Below are positions 16,686 through 25,123 of a stretch of DNA of 58,985 bases, in pieces. The notes below the pieces were generated by a model. The model was not told where the DNA came from and did no database searches. It saw nothing but the letters and a program-made list of their open reading frames with translations. Made by a program: the position numbers and the translations under genes. How positions within the stretch are numbered: position 1 is the first letter of the stretch; each line of letters opens with the position of its first letter. The DNA is from Acidobacteriota bacterium (GTDB taxonomy: Bacteria; Acidobacteriota; Vicinamibacteria; Fen-336): positions 1 through 58,985 of the forward strand of contig JAJDNS010000063.1 in NCBI GenBank assembly GCA_022340585.1, given 5' to 3'.

Positions 16686-17888
16686 TTATCGGATACGTGC
16701 CACGATCAGGGTCTGGTCGTCCTCGGCCGGGCGTCCCCCCGACCAGCCCTGGACCTCTCCCAGCAGCGAGTACAAGGCGATGCGGACCGGGTCGCGGTGC
16801 GCCCGCACCGCGGCCTCCCGGAGCCGCTCCGCTCCGAACAGCTCTCCCGAGGGGGAGGAGCGATCCGCCAGCCCGTCGGAGAACAGCACGAGGAGGTCGT
16901 CGGGCACCACCTCGGTGTGACCGGCGGTGTAGGTCGACTCCTCGAACAGCCCGAGGACCGTGCCCCCGACGTCGAGCAGCTCGGGACGACCGTCCGGGCG
17001 GACGAGGACGCTCGGCTCGTGGCCGGCGTTGACGTACCGCAGGGTTCCCCGGTCGAAGTCGAGCACCCCGAAGAACAACGTGGCGAAGAGGCCCTTGGGG
17101 GTGACGTCCCAGAACACCCGGTTGACGCGGGCGATGGTCTTCCCCGGGTCGTCGCCTCCCGCCTCGACGTGGGCACGCAGGCACGCCTTCAGGTTGGCCG
17201 CCAGGAGCGCCGCCGGCACCCCCTTGCCCATCACGTCTCCGAGGGACACGGCCAGGCGCCCCCGGTCGAGAGGGATCACGTCGTAGTAGTCGCCCCCGAT
17301 CTCCCCGGCCGGGATGAACTCGGCGGCGAGATCCAGTCGCGGGTGGGCGAGGGGCGGGGGCAACAGCGCCCTCTGCACCTGGGAGGCGATCCTCAGCTCG
17401 TCGGCCATGCGCCCGGCCAGCTTCTGGAGCCGGGCGGAGACCGCCTCGAGCTCGGCGTTCTTGCGGGCGAGCTCGCCCAGAACCGCCCGCACCCGCAGCG
17501 CGGTCCGGATGCGGGCGAGGAGCACCTCCGGGCCGAGGGCACCGTTGACGAAGTCGTCGGCGTGGTCGATGAGGCGGCTCTCGACCTGGGTGCGGCGGCC
17601 TTCTTCGGTGACGACGATGACTGCCGGGCGGCCCGGCCGGTCGGGATGTCCCACGCTCTCCAACACCGTCGTGAGGGCGTCCCCGGGCAGGCGTCCGTCG
17701 AGGAGCACCAGCTCCGGCGCATCGCTCTCGATCCGGTTGAGGGCCTCGCCCGGCTCGGCCGTGCGCGCGTCGACCTCCCCCCGCGCCCAGGCCTCTCCCG
17801 CGGGCAGGGCGAGGCTGCCCACCACGAGAGCGAGGGGCATCGCCGCCCTGGCCCCGGGGGACGGAGCGTCGGTGGGCTCAGCGTTCAC
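16686..17888 (-). CDS. SpoIIE-type PP2C phosphatase with degenerate receiver domain
   Basis: A 400-residue protein. The N-terminal part (about 18-135) has a receiver-like fold with D64 in ELVLLDGRLP, but the conserved Lys is not evident (VNGAL stands where KPF is expected). A coiled coil (about 137-165) follows, then an RsbU/SpoIIE PP2C domain (about 185-400) with metal-site motifs IGGDYYDVI, SLGDVMGKGVPAAL, VNAGHEPSVL, FSDGLAD and DDQTLIVA. Family members dephosphorylate anti-sigma antagonists or other STAS proteins. The ATG at 17888 overlaps the response-regulator stop, so it is probably the output arm of that two-component system. No STAS or anti-sigma gene is adjacent. Confidence 0.87.
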   Translation of the reverse strand: MNAEPTDAPSPGARAAMPLALVVGSLALPAGEAWARGEVDARTAEPGEALNRIESDAPELVLLDGRLPGDALTTVLESVGHPDRPGRPAVIVVTEEGRRTQVESRLIDHADDFVNGALGPEVLLARIRTALRVRAVLGELARKNAELEAVSARLQKLAGRMADELRIASQVQRALLPPPLAHPRLDLAAEFIPAGEIGGDYYDVIPLDRGRLAVSLGDVMGKGVPAALLAANLKACLRAHVEAGGDDPGKTIARVNRVFWDVTPKGLFATLFFGVLDFDRGTLRYVNAGHEPSVLVRPDGRPELLDVGGTVLGLFEESTYTAGHTEVVPDDLLVLFSDGLADRSSPSGELFGAERLREAAVRAHRDPVRIALYSLLGEVQGWSGGRPAEDDQTLIVARIR

Positions 17889-18571
17889 GAGGGATCGATG
17901 AACTTGTATCCCATCCCGTGGATGGTCAGGATCCAGCGGGGCTCGGAGCCGCTGTCACCGATCTTGGCCCGGAGCTTGGCGACGTGGGTGTCAACGGTGC
18001 GGGTGGACGGGTAGGAGTCGTAGCCCCACACGTCCTCGAGGAGCTGGTCCCGGGTCACGGTCTCTCCCTTCCGCTCGATCAGGTAGCGCAGCAGCTCGAA
18101 CTCCCGGGGGCTCAGCTCCAGGGCCTCGCCACCCTTCGTCGCCTTGTAGGCTTCGAAATCCAGGTCCACGTCCGCGAAGGAGTAGCGGGACAGCCGCTTC
18201 CGCCCCCCCTCGGTCCTCCGGAGCACCGCGCGCACCCGCGCCAGCAGCTCCCGGATCGAGAAGGGCTTCGTGACGTAGTCGTCCGCCCCGAGCTCGAGAC
18301 CGACCACCTTGTCGATCTCCTGGCCGCGGGCGGTGAGCATCAGGATCGGCCCCTCCCACCCCTCGCCGCGCAGGCTCTTGCACACCTCGAGCCCGGACAT
18401 CTTCGGGAGCATCACGTCGAGCACGATCAGGTCCGGCTTGATGCTCCGCGCCCGCTCGAGACCGGTCTCCCCGTCGGTGGCGGTGACGACCTCGTAGCCC
18501 TCGAACTCGAAGTTGTCCTTGAGCCCGAGGACCATGTCCGGCTCGTCTTCGACTATGAGGATCTTGCTCAT
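17885..18571 (-). CDS. OmpR/PhoB-family response regulator
   Basis: A 228-residue regulator with an N-terminal receiver (acidic pair in VEDEPD, phospho-acceptor D52 in IVLDVMLPKMSG, Lys in VTKPFSIREL) and a C-terminal winged helix (about 135-226, LSPREFELLRYLIERKGETVTRDQLLEDVWGY, RTVDTHVAKLRAKI). Length and layout are standard. It lies 51 nt downstream of the histidine kinase and overlaps the phosphatase by 4 nt, giving a kinase-regulator-phosphatase unit. The target genes are not evident. Confidence 0.95.
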   Translation of the reverse strand: MSKILIVEDEPDMVLGLKDNFEFEGYEVVTATDGETGLERARSIKPDLIVLDVMLPKMSGLEVCKSLRGEGWEGPILMLTARGQEIDKVVGLELGADDYVTKPFSIRELLARVRAVLRRTEGGRKRLSRYSFADVDLDFEAYKATKGGEALELSPREFELLRYLIERKGETVTRDQLLEDVWGYDSYPSTRTVDTHVAKLRAKIGDSGSEPRWILTIHGMGYKFIDPS

Positions 18572-18622
18572 GCTGCCTGCCCCATCTCGCCCGTTTGGTG
18601 GGCGTTCATCCTGCTCGTGTCC

Positions 18623-20185
18623 CTATGCGCCCGCGCCGTGCCCCGGGGGCTGGAGCGGCACCAGGAGACGGAACGTGGTTCCCTCCCCCGGGGCGCTCGT
18701 CAGCTCGACGGTGCCGCCGTGGGCATCCATGATGTGCTGCACGAGGGCCAGCCCCAGCCCGCTGCCCTTCGTGGTGTGGATCAGCGAGTCCTCCACGCGG
18801 TAGAACTTCTCGAAGATCTTCTGCTGCTCGGCCTTCGGGATCCCGACTCCGCGGTCCGCGACGGTGATCACGACCCGGTCGTCCTCCTGACGCACGTCGA
18901 GCCCGAGGTACTTCTGATCGCCGCTGTACTTGATCGCGTTGTTGACGAGGTTGAGCAGCGCCTGCGACAGCGCCTCCGGGTCCACCACGACCTCGGGCAG
19001 GTCCTCGGCGATCGACACCTCGAGCTGGAAGCCCTGCTGCTCGATCGGGAAGCGGTAGGACTCGACCACCTCCCTCACCACCGCCCCCACGTCGGTGGGC
19101 CGGAAGCGGTACTCCTTTCGCCCCGCCTCGATCCGCGAGAAGTCCAGGATGTTGTTGATGAGCTGGGTGAGGCGCTGGCTCTCCTTGTTGATCACGCGGT
19201 AGTACTGCTGCGCCTTCTCCTCGCTGGGCACGCGCCGCAGCTCCAGCGTCTCCGCGAAGAGCCGGATCAGGGCCAGCGGCGTCTTGAGCTCGTGGCTGAC
19301 GTTGGCCACGAAGTCGCTCTTGAGGCGGGAGAGGTGCAGCTCCCGGCGCACGTTGGCGTAGACGAGGAAGAGACCGGCCAGGAGCATCAGGTCGATGAAG
19401 CCGATCAAGGCGGTCTTGGTCATCGCCATCCGCCGGACCGCCTCCTCGATGGAGCGGTCCCGGTACCGCAGCAGGAGCTGGACCCCTTCGAAGGAGGGCA
19501 CCGACATCACCCTCTTCACCTCGAACCGGTCGTCCGGGGTGGGAGCGCTCTCGTACAGGATCTCTCCCCCCGGCTCCGTCACCCGGATGACCCAGGCTTC
19601 GTCGGGGTTGACGAACTCGTTCTCGAAGTAGTCGTGCACGAGCTGCCGGTGCACGTAGTCGCACGAGAAGCGGAAGCGCACCATCCCCAGCTTCTTGCCC
19701 CCGTGAGTCTTCAGCGGGACCGAATCCTCCTCTTCGCCCATCGCCGGCATGTCGAGGCCGGCCAGCGCCTCGCGCAAGGCATCCACGTCGCCCCGGCCGG
19801 GCTCGGTCCAGCCCTTCTGCTCCTTCATCGGCGACCAGGCCTCGAGGCGCAGCGAGTCGAATTCCAGCTCGTCCATCCCGGCGTCGCGCAGCGCGGCCCG
19901 GATCACCTTGGGGCGGCCCTCGAGCAGGCGCTCGGGCCCCACTGCCCGGGCCGCCTCGAGGGCCCGCGCCCGGGCCGCGGTCTCGAGATCCAGCTCCACG
20001 TACTTGAGCATCTTCTCCGCCTGCCGCTGCAGGCTGATCTTGAGGTTCTCGGCGTGCTTGGGGACGGCGTTGAAGGAGAGGACGGAGAGCGCGATCGAGG
20101 GCAAGAGGACCGCCCCCACGAAGATCGAGACGACCCTCCCTCGGGAGTCGGAAGGCGCAGCGAGCCGTCGCTCGATTCCGCTCAT
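18623..20185 (-). CDS. Membrane sensor histidine kinase
   Basis: A 520-residue kinase starting at ATG 20185 (the open frame extends upstream without protein character). TM1 is about 19-39 and TM2 about 258-278, enclosing a periplasmic region of about 215 residues with no family I can name. The cytoplasmic HisKA domain has H298 in FVANVSHELKTPLALI. The HATPase_c domain has the N-box LLNLVNNAIKYSG, G1 DRGVGIP, F-box FEKFYR and G2 GSGLGLALV. It is an orthodox transmitter and the likely partner of the downstream OmpR-type regulator. It is divergent from smpB. Confidence 0.93.
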   Translation of the reverse strand: MSGIERRLAAPSDSRGRVVSIFVGAVLLPSIALSVLSFNAVPKHAENLKISLQRQAEKMLKYVELDLETAARARALEAARAVGPERLLEGRPKVIRAALRDAGMDELEFDSLRLEAWSPMKEQKGWTEPGRGDVDALREALAGLDMPAMGEEEDSVPLKTHGGKKLGMVRFRFSCDYVHRQLVHDYFENEFVNPDEAWVIRVTEPGGEILYESAPTPDDRFEVKRVMSVPSFEGVQLLLRYRDRSIEEAVRRMAMTKTALIGFIDLMLLAGLFLVYANVRRELHLSRLKSDFVANVSHELKTPLALIRLFAETLELRRVPSEEKAQQYYRVINKESQRLTQLINNILDFSRIEAGRKEYRFRPTDVGAVVREVVESYRFPIEQQGFQLEVSIAEDLPEVVVDPEALSQALLNLVNNAIKYSGDQKYLGLDVRQEDDRVVITVADRGVGIPKAEQQKIFEKFYRVEDSLIHTTKGSGLGLALVQHIMDAHGGTVELTSAPGEGTTFRLLVPLQPPGHGAGA

Positions 20186-20322
20186 CGCACCAGAATCTAC
20201 CACCGCATCCGGGAACCATCCGCTCTTTTGCTGCAGGCCCGCGTGAAAGTATGTGACCCCCTCCCCGACCCGCTGGCATGGACGGTGCGGCGCCGGGCCC
20301 GCGGCCCGGGCTACCATAGGGC

Positions 20323-20790
20323 ATGGCGAAGCCGCAGGAGGGGGAGCGGGTCCTGGCGAAGAACCGCAAGGCGTTCTTTCAGTACCAGGTCACCGACCGG
20401 GCCGAGGCCGGCATCGCGCTCGTCGGCACCGAGGTCAAGTCCATCCGCGAGGGAGGCCTCAGCTTCAGCGACTCCTTCGTGGAGTTCCGCGACGGCGAGC
20501 TCTACCTCGTCGGCTGCCACATCGCGCCCTACACCCACGGCAACCAGATGAACCACGTCCCCGACCGGGACCGCAAGCTCCTCCTCCACAAGCGGGAGAT
20601 CCTGAAGCTCGGGGGGAAGGTGACGGGCAAGGGGCTCACCCTCGTGCCCCTGCGCGCCTACCTCCGGCGGGGGCGGGTCAAGCTGGAGATCGGCCTGGGG
20701 CGGGGCAAGCGGGCCCACGACAAGCGTGAGGCCATCAAGCGGCGCGACATCGAGCGCGACACCCGGCAGGCCCTCCGCGACCGGGAGTAG
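20323..20790 (+). CDS. smpB: SsrA-binding protein SmpB
   Basis: A 155-residue SmpB of standard length: NRKAFFQYQVTDRAEAGIALVGTEVKSIREG, LYLVGCHIAPYTHGN, RDRKLLLHKREI and LRRGRVKLEIGLGRGKRAHDKREAIKRRD with a basic C-terminal tail. It carries tmRNA to stalled ribosomes for trans-translation. A TACCAT hexamer (20312-20317) ends 5 nt before the ATG, so a leaderless transcript is possible; no clear Shine-Dalgarno sequence is seen. I found no ssrA (tmRNA) gene in this window. Confidence 0.97.
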   Translation: MAKPQEGERVLAKNRKAFFQYQVTDRAEAGIALVGTEVKSIREGGLSFSDSFVEFRDGELYLVGCHIAPYTHGNQMNHVPDRDRKLLLHKREILKLGGKVTGKGLTLVPLRAYLRRGRVKLEIGLGRGKRAHDKREAIKRRDIERDTRQALRDRE

Positions 20791-20799
20791 CCGGGGCGG

Positions 20800-21564
20800 C
20801 TAGACGAGCAGGAGCCCACCGTCCACCCCCACCACCGCGCCGTTGATGAACGACGCGAGGTCGGAGGCCAGGAAGAGGTAGACCGCCGCCACCTCGTCGG
20901 GCTGCCCCAGCCGTCGGGCGGGCAGCCGGGACAGGGTCGCTTCGAGCTCTCCGGCGGGGACGGCGCGGGTGGTCTCGGAGTCGATGAGACCGGGCGCCAC
21001 CGCGTTGGCGGTGATGCCGCGGGGGCCCAGCTCCCGGGCCCACGTGCGGGTCATGCCCACCACCGCGGCCTTGGACGCGGCGTACGCGGTGAGCCCCACT
21101 GCCCCGATACGCGTGGACATGGAGGCGGCGGAGAGCACGCGACCGGAGCCACGGGCCATCATGAGGGGCACCGCGGCGCGGGTGACGACCAGGGTCCCAC
21201 GGAGGTTGATGTCGAGGGACTCCTCGAGGTCGTCGTCGGTCAGGTCGTCGAGGGGGGCCTCCCGCAGCTCCCCCGCGTTGTTCACCAGGACGTCGAGCCG
21301 CCCCCACTCCTCCATCACCCGGTCGAGAGTGCGCTCGACCGCGAACGAGTCGGTGATGTCGTTGGTGAAGGGCAGGGCCTCGCCCCCGGCGAGCCCGATC
21401 GCCTCGGCGGTGCGGGTGACCCCGGCGGCATCCCGGTCGAGGAGGGCCACGTGGGCGCCGGCTCGGGCCAGCATCTGGGACGTGGCGGCGCCGATGCCAC
21501 GCCCGGCACCGGTCACCACCGCGACCCGGTCCCGGAGCGAGAGGGCGTTGGGGGTCTGGGACAT
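20800..21564 (-). CDS. Short-chain dehydrogenase/reductase (FabG-like)
   Basis: A 254-residue classical SDR: cofactor motif TGAGRGIG (18-25), NNAG at 95-98, catalytic S148, Y161-x3-K165 (YAASK), and the C-terminal FINGAVVGVDGG block of FabG-like enzymes. The Asp after beta-strand 2 (ALLDRD) favours NAD(H). It probably reduces or oxidises a 3-oxoacyl or similar alcohol/ketone; the substrate cannot be told. It is a single gene convergent with smpB (9-nt gap) and divergent from the Sel1 gene. Confidence 0.88.
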   Translation of the reverse strand: MSQTPNALSLRDRVAVVTGAGRGIGAATSQMLARAGAHVALLDRDAAGVTRTAEAIGLAGGEALPFTNDITDSFAVERTLDRVMEEWGRLDVLVNNAGELREAPLDDLTDDDLEESLDINLRGTLVVTRAAVPLMMARGSGRVLSAASMSTRIGAVGLTAYAASKAAVVGMTRTWARELGPRGITANAVAPGLIDSETTRAVPAGELEATLSRLPARRLGQPDEVAAVYLFLASDLASFINGAVVGVDGGLLLV

Positions 21565-21673
21565 GAGGCGTCACCCTAGCCCAGTCGGCTCCTCCAAGGC
21601 AAGGCCACCTGTGAGCGGGGTCATGGAGGTTCGAGGCAGACGGGCGTAAACTCTGCTCCAGCAAGGAGGCTTC

Positions 21674-23116
21674 ATGCTCGCCCAGCTCGCCGCCGTCGTG
21701 CTCCTGACGTCCCTCGCCACCGCCCAGACTTCCGAGGAAGCGAAGAAGGCCCGGGAAGAGGAGAGGAAGGCCCTCAAGGAGTCCTGCGAGCGCGGCGTGG
21801 CCGCGGACTGCGTGCGGCTCGCCACCGTCTACGTCGAGGGAGACGGCGTCCCGGCCGACCTCGAGGAGGCCGCGGGGTTCTACGAGAAGGCCTGCGACCT
21901 CGGGCACGGCGAGGCGTGCCTCGCTCTCGCGCGCCAGCGTCGCTACGGCGAGGGCATCAAGATGGACCTCGAGAAGGCGGCGGCGCTGTACGAGAAGGCG
22001 TGCGCGGCCGGCGTCTCCACCGCTTGCGCGGAGTACGCCACCGCCCTCGAGGCCGGTGGGGAGATCGACCGGCACCTCGGTCACGCGGCAGAGCTGCACG
22101 GCCAGGCCTGCGAGGCGGGCATTGCCGCCTCCTGCGGCCGTCTCGGCGCCATGTACGCGGCGGGCTCACCGATGGCGAAGGACGAGGCACGCGCCGCCGC
22201 CCTCTTCGAGCAGGGCTGCGGGGGCGGCGACCTTCCGAGCTGTGACCACCTGGCCGAGGCCCTCCGCGACGGGCGGGGGGTGAAAGCGGATCCCGCCCGG
22301 GCCGCCACCCTCGCTCGCAAGGCCTGCGACGGAGGCCGGCCCGCCGGGTGCGCAACGCTCGGGACGGCCCTCCTGTACGGGCGCGGGGTGCCAAAGAACC
22401 CGACGGAGGCGAAGACCCTTCTCTCCGGGGCCTGCGAGGCCGGGGAGCCTCGGGGCTGCCTCGGGGAGGGCCGGATGCTGCGGGACGGTGTCGGCGGCCC
22501 CCGCGATCTCGAGGGCGCCGCGGCCCGATTCGAGAAGGCCTGCGAGGGGGAGGTCGGAGAGGGGTGCCACGCACTGGCGGTGCTCGTGGCCCGGGGCCAG
22601 GGGGCCCCCAAGGACCTGGCCCGGGCGACCAAGCTCCTCCGGGACGCGTGCAGCGCCGGCGACCCCCGCGGATGCGTCTCTCTCGGAGAGCTCTTCCAGG
22701 ACGGCGGCGTCGTGGCCCGCGACCTCAACCGCGCCGCCGCTCTCTTCCGCGAAGCCTGTGACGCGGGCTCGGTGGAGGGCTGCAGCAAGCTGGCGGCCAT
22801 GCTCGAGTCCGGCGAGGTCATCACCCAGGACCTCGACGGCGCCAAGGCGCTCTACGCTCGGACGTGCAAGGCCGGTGTCGGGGGCGACTGCTATCGCCTC
22901 GCTCGGGTCCTGGAGCGCGGGGACGAGAAGAACGCCCGCCAGATCCTCGAGCTGTACAACCAGGCCTGTGAGGGTGGGGTGACCCGGGCCTGCCACGAGG
23001 TGGGCAAAGCCTGGGAGGGGGCGCGCAACCCGATGAAGGCCCTCCCCTACTACGAGAAGGCCTGCGAGGGCGGCCACCAGCCCGCGTGCACGAAGGTGCG
23101 GCGACTCCGGCGTTAG
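21674..23116 (+). CDS. Secreted Sel1-repeat protein
   Basis: A 480-residue protein; ATG 21674 is preceded by AAGGAGG at good spacing. A signal peptide (1-18, cleavage after TAQ) is followed by about twelve tandem Sel1-like repeats of about 36 residues. Each has a Y/F-x-K-A-C-x-x-G core and two Cys positions (for example FYEKACDLGHGEACLAL, LYEKACAAGVSTACAEY). The regular Cys pair per repeat is typical of secreted beta-lactamase-HcpA-type SLR proteins, where disulfides bridge the helices. The likely function is protein-protein interaction in the periplasm; the partner is unknown. Confidence 0.9.
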   Translation: MLAQLAAVVLLTSLATAQTSEEAKKAREEERKALKESCERGVAADCVRLATVYVEGDGVPADLEEAAGFYEKACDLGHGEACLALARQRRYGEGIKMDLEKAAALYEKACAAGVSTACAEYATALEAGGEIDRHLGHAAELHGQACEAGIAASCGRLGAMYAAGSPMAKDEARAAALFEQGCGGGDLPSCDHLAEALRDGRGVKADPARAATLARKACDGGRPAGCATLGTALLYGRGVPKNPTEAKTLLSGACEAGEPRGCLGEGRMLRDGVGGPRDLEGAAARFEKACEGEVGEGCHALAVLVARGQGAPKDLARATKLLRDACSAGDPRGCVSLGELFQDGGVVARDLNRAAALFREACDAGSVEGCSKLAAMLESGEVITQDLDGAKALYARTCKAGVGGDCYRLARVLERGDEKNARQILELYNQACEGGVTRACHEVGKAWEGARNPMKALPYYEKACEGGHQPACTKVRRLRR

Positions 23117-23155
23117 CGGCTCCCGCCGGGTACCTGGCTCGGTTGTTGACGGGGA

Positions 23156-23232
23156 TGGTACGCCCGGTAGGGTTCGAACCTACAACCTTCGGCTCCGGAG
23201 GCCGACGCTCTATCCAGTTGAGCTACGGGCGC
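23156..23232 (-). tRNA. tRNA-Arg, anticodon CCG
   Basis: On the minus strand the 77-nt cloverleaf has acceptor GCGCCCG/CGGGCGT (one G-U pair at 1-72), D-arm GCTCAACTGGATAGAGC, anticodon arm TCGGC-CTCCGGA-GCCGA with anticodon CCG, T-arm with GGTTCGAACC, discriminator A and an encoded CCA. It reads CGG, a codon used often here. It is a single tRNA gene 39 nt beyond the Sel1 stop, on the opposite strand. Confidence 0.97.
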
Positions 23233-23305
23233 ACGGTCGGACCGGGGGTCACGGCCACAACCTCCGGAGTTTAGCACGCCACGCGTCGTTCCGGAGACGG
23301 ATGGT

Positions 23306-23671
23306 TCAGGAGACCGTGGGCTGACGCTCGCCCAGCACGTACGGGATCTGCCGAGACGCGGCCGGCGTGAACCGGAGCAGGCACCGAAAGGTCTCTGTGT
23401 GGGCTCCGGGGTCGGGTACGTCGGAAATGTAGAGAGCGGCCACCAGGTCGCGCCAGCGCAGCAGCTCCCGGCGAAGGCCTCGGCGGGGCTGGGCAGCCAC
23501 GGTGAGGTCCACGAGGCGAAGCACCCTCTCGTAGGTGCGTCGGAGCGACTCCAGGTCTTCGGGCCGAAGAAGACGCAGGCCCCGGTTCATCTCGTTTCCG
23601 ATCATCAGGATCTGCTGGTCGAGGCTGAACCGCGCCCAGCGCTCGGCGGTGAGGGAGGCGTGCTGGGTCAC
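23306..23671 (-). CDS. Conserved helical protein paired with DUF5674
   Basis: A 121-residue mostly helical protein: WARFSLDQQILMIGNEMNRGLRL, then YERVLRLVDLTVA, then LLRWRDLVAALYI. This pattern (W-x-x-F-x-x-x-x-Q-x-x-x-I-G-x-E, a helix with ALxLxDLT, then a basic helix LLRxREx) resembles a small four-helix protein that I recall as a frequent neighbour of DUF5674. That recall is from memory. There is no catalytic motif or TM segment. The ATG at 23671 overlaps the DUF5674 stop by 4 nt, so the two are cotranslated. Function unknown; a HEPN-like or toxin-antitoxin-like pair is a guess. Confidence 0.7.
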   Translation of the reverse strand: MTQHASLTAERWARFSLDQQILMIGNEMNRGLRLLRPEDLESLRRTYERVLRLVDLTVAAQPRRGLRRELLRWRDLVAALYISDVPDPGAHTETFRCLLRFTPAASRQIPYVLGERQPTVS

Positions 23672-24057
23672 TCGAGGGGCTCTCCGCGACCGATGAGGGC
23701 AAAGGTGACCTCGCGAACCCGCTCCCGCAGCAGTTCGTCCTCGATGAACATCCCACGGTTTCCCTGCGCCGGCCGGATGTTGATGAGGGAGGTGTACTCG
23801 ATGCAGTCCTCCGGTCCCCGGCCGGGATAGTAGTTGGCTCCCCAGAGGTCTTCCTGCCGGCTGCCGTGCTCCAGCAGCAGCGCCTCCTCGTCGGCGTGCA
23901 GCTCTCCGCCCACCGCCGCCACCGCTCGCTCCACGTCCACGACGTACTTCACCATGTCCTCGAAGTGGGCGGCCACGAGCCGGCGGAGCCGTGCGGGATC
24001 GAGACGGCTGTCGACCAAAAAGATCTCAGGTTCCTCCGGGGCGTCCATCGGCACCAT
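23668..24057 (-). CDS. DUF5674 family protein
   Basis: A 129-residue protein (ATG 24057; ATG 24048 also possible). The centre reads AVGGELHADEEALLLEHGSRQEDLWGANYYP and later INIRPAQGNRGMFIED, which is the signature of DUF5674. The invariant His, Asp/Glu and Gln-Gly-Asn-Arg residues suggest a small binding or catalytic pocket. No function is known to me. It overlaps the downstream helical protein by 4 nt. It is divergent from the chalcone-isomerase-like gene, with starts 122 nt apart. Confidence 0.82.
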   Translation of the reverse strand: MVPMDAPEEPEIFLVDSRLDPARLRRLVAAHFEDMVKYVVDVERAVAAVGGELHADEEALLLEHGSRQEDLWGANYYPGRGPEDCIEYTSLINIRPAQGNRGMFIEDELLRERVREVTFALIGRGEPLE

Positions 24058-24179
24058 ACGAGCCGATTCTACACGCCGACCCCGGGCGGCCGGCGGGAGG
24101 TCGAATCGGATGCCGAAAACGGCGTCGGGCGATGTATAGTCCCGCCGTTGACGCGCCTCATGCCAAGGGAGAGACACTC

Positions 24180-24803
24180 ATGAGACCCCCACTCGTTGCC
24201 CTCTTCGTCGTCCTCACGCTGGTCGCGGTCACGGCCGCTCCCCTCGCCGCCCAGGAGTACCAGGACCCCAAGAGCAAGGTGCCCTTCGCCACCGAGGACG
24301 GAGACCTGGTCCTCCTCGGCACCGGGCTCCGGGTGAAGAAGATCATCTTCTCGTTCAAGGCCTATGCCGTGGGCTTCTACATCGACAAGTCGGCCGTGGA
24401 CGGACCCCTCGCCTCCTTCAAGGGCAAGCCGGTGACCGACGAGCTCCGGACCGTGCTCCAGACCGGCGACTTCGAGAAGACGCTGGTGCTGCACTTCCTC
24501 CGCGACCTCAAGGCCGACAAGATCCAGGGCGCAATGCGCGAAGCCCTCGAGGAAGGCACCGACCCGAAGGTGCTCGACCAGTTCATCTCCTACTTCCCCG
24601 AGGTCAAGAAGGGCGAGCGCTGCACGTTCCGCTGGGCGCCCGGGGGGACGGTCGAGACGCTCATGGCGGGACAGGAGAAGCCTCCGATCGCCGACCGAGC
24701 CCTGGCCGAGAAGCTCTTCGGCCTGTACGTCGGGCCGGACCCGCTGCAGGACGACTTCAAGCCGGGCATGGTGGCGCGGGCGGCAGAGGTCCTGGCGGAG
24801 TAG
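24180..24803 (+). CDS. Secreted chalcone isomerase-like protein
   Basis: A 207-residue protein; ATG 24180 follows AAGGGAGA. The signal peptide is 1-25 (cleavage after LAAQ). The body has the CHI-like fold: LLGTGLRVKKIIFSFKAYAVGFYID, LQTGDFEKTLVLHFLRDLKADKI, and near the end LAEKLFGLYVGPDPLQDDFK. Bacterial secreted members mostly lack flavonoid isomerase activity and are thought to bind fatty acids or other small ligands. It is a single gene, followed by the repeat block at 24827-25255. Confidence 0.85.
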   Translation: MRPPLVALFVVLTLVAVTAAPLAAQEYQDPKSKVPFATEDGDLVLLGTGLRVKKIIFSFKAYAVGFYIDKSAVDGPLASFKGKPVTDELRTVLQTGDFEKTLVLHFLRDLKADKIQGAMREALEEGTDPKVLDQFISYFPEVKKGERCTFRWAPGGTVETLMAGQEKPPIADRALAEKLFGLYVGPDPLQDDFKPGMVARAAEVLAE

Positions 24804-24826
24804 GGCGGGCTCGGAGAGACGGCAGA

Positions 24827-24958
24827 TTCCGAGTCCGACGCTCGAGGGGTGGGACCGGAATGGACGGCTGAGCGTGGCGGTGGAGTGGGAGTGCCGCCCC
24901 AGGGAACGGAAGATCCCGAGTCCGCAGTCCGAACGATGGCGGACTCGGGATGATCAGC
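24827..24958. repeat. 132-bp direct repeat, copy 1
   Basis: Matches 25124-25255 over 132 nt with no indels and 6 mismatches (about 95% identity). It contains a 13-bp perfect hairpin: 24913-24925 pairs with 24939-24951 (ATCCCGAGTCCGC and its complement). It starts 23 nt after the chalcone-isomerase-like gene and may end that transcript. The 447-nt gene-free stretch 24804-25250 is filled by this copy, the palindromic element and copy 2. Confidence 0.9.
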
Positions 24959-24974
24959 TCACGATCCCAGGGCC

Positions 24975-25070
24975 GTCGAGGCCGCGGCGGCCGGGACCCG
25001 GCGAGGACCCTGCTTCACTTCGAAGCTTGCGGGCCCGCAGCCGGGTGGCCGGCCGCGGCCGCCCGAGCCA
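24975..25070. repeat. Palindromic GC-rich element, copy D
   Basis: The left part (about 24985-25030) shares the series GGCGGCCGGG, GAGGACC, TGC, TTCGAAGC with 31352-31400. The right part (25035-25061, CCGCAGCCGGGTGGCCGGCCGC) matches 31485-31511. Left and right ends are inverted copies of each other (GCCGCGGCGGCCGGG against CCGGCCGCGGC). It lies exactly between the two 132-bp direct repeats. Confidence 0.7.
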
Positions 25071-25123
25071 GGGCGGTGCGACCGAGGGTCTCTCGGCGGG
25101 GCTGAGGAGAGGGGAACGGAAGG

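Noticed and set aside
20186..20322. tmRNA (ssrA) gene beside smpB
   Set aside because: The 137-nt gap is too short for tmRNA and shows no tRNA-Ala-like ends; only a GC-rich palindrome near 20291-20310 is present.
23086..23274. Plus-strand reading frame of 62 codons with a VGFEPTTFGSG-type sequence
   Set aside because: It runs through the complement of the tRNA-Arg gene; such tRNA-derived peptides are a well-known annotation artefact.
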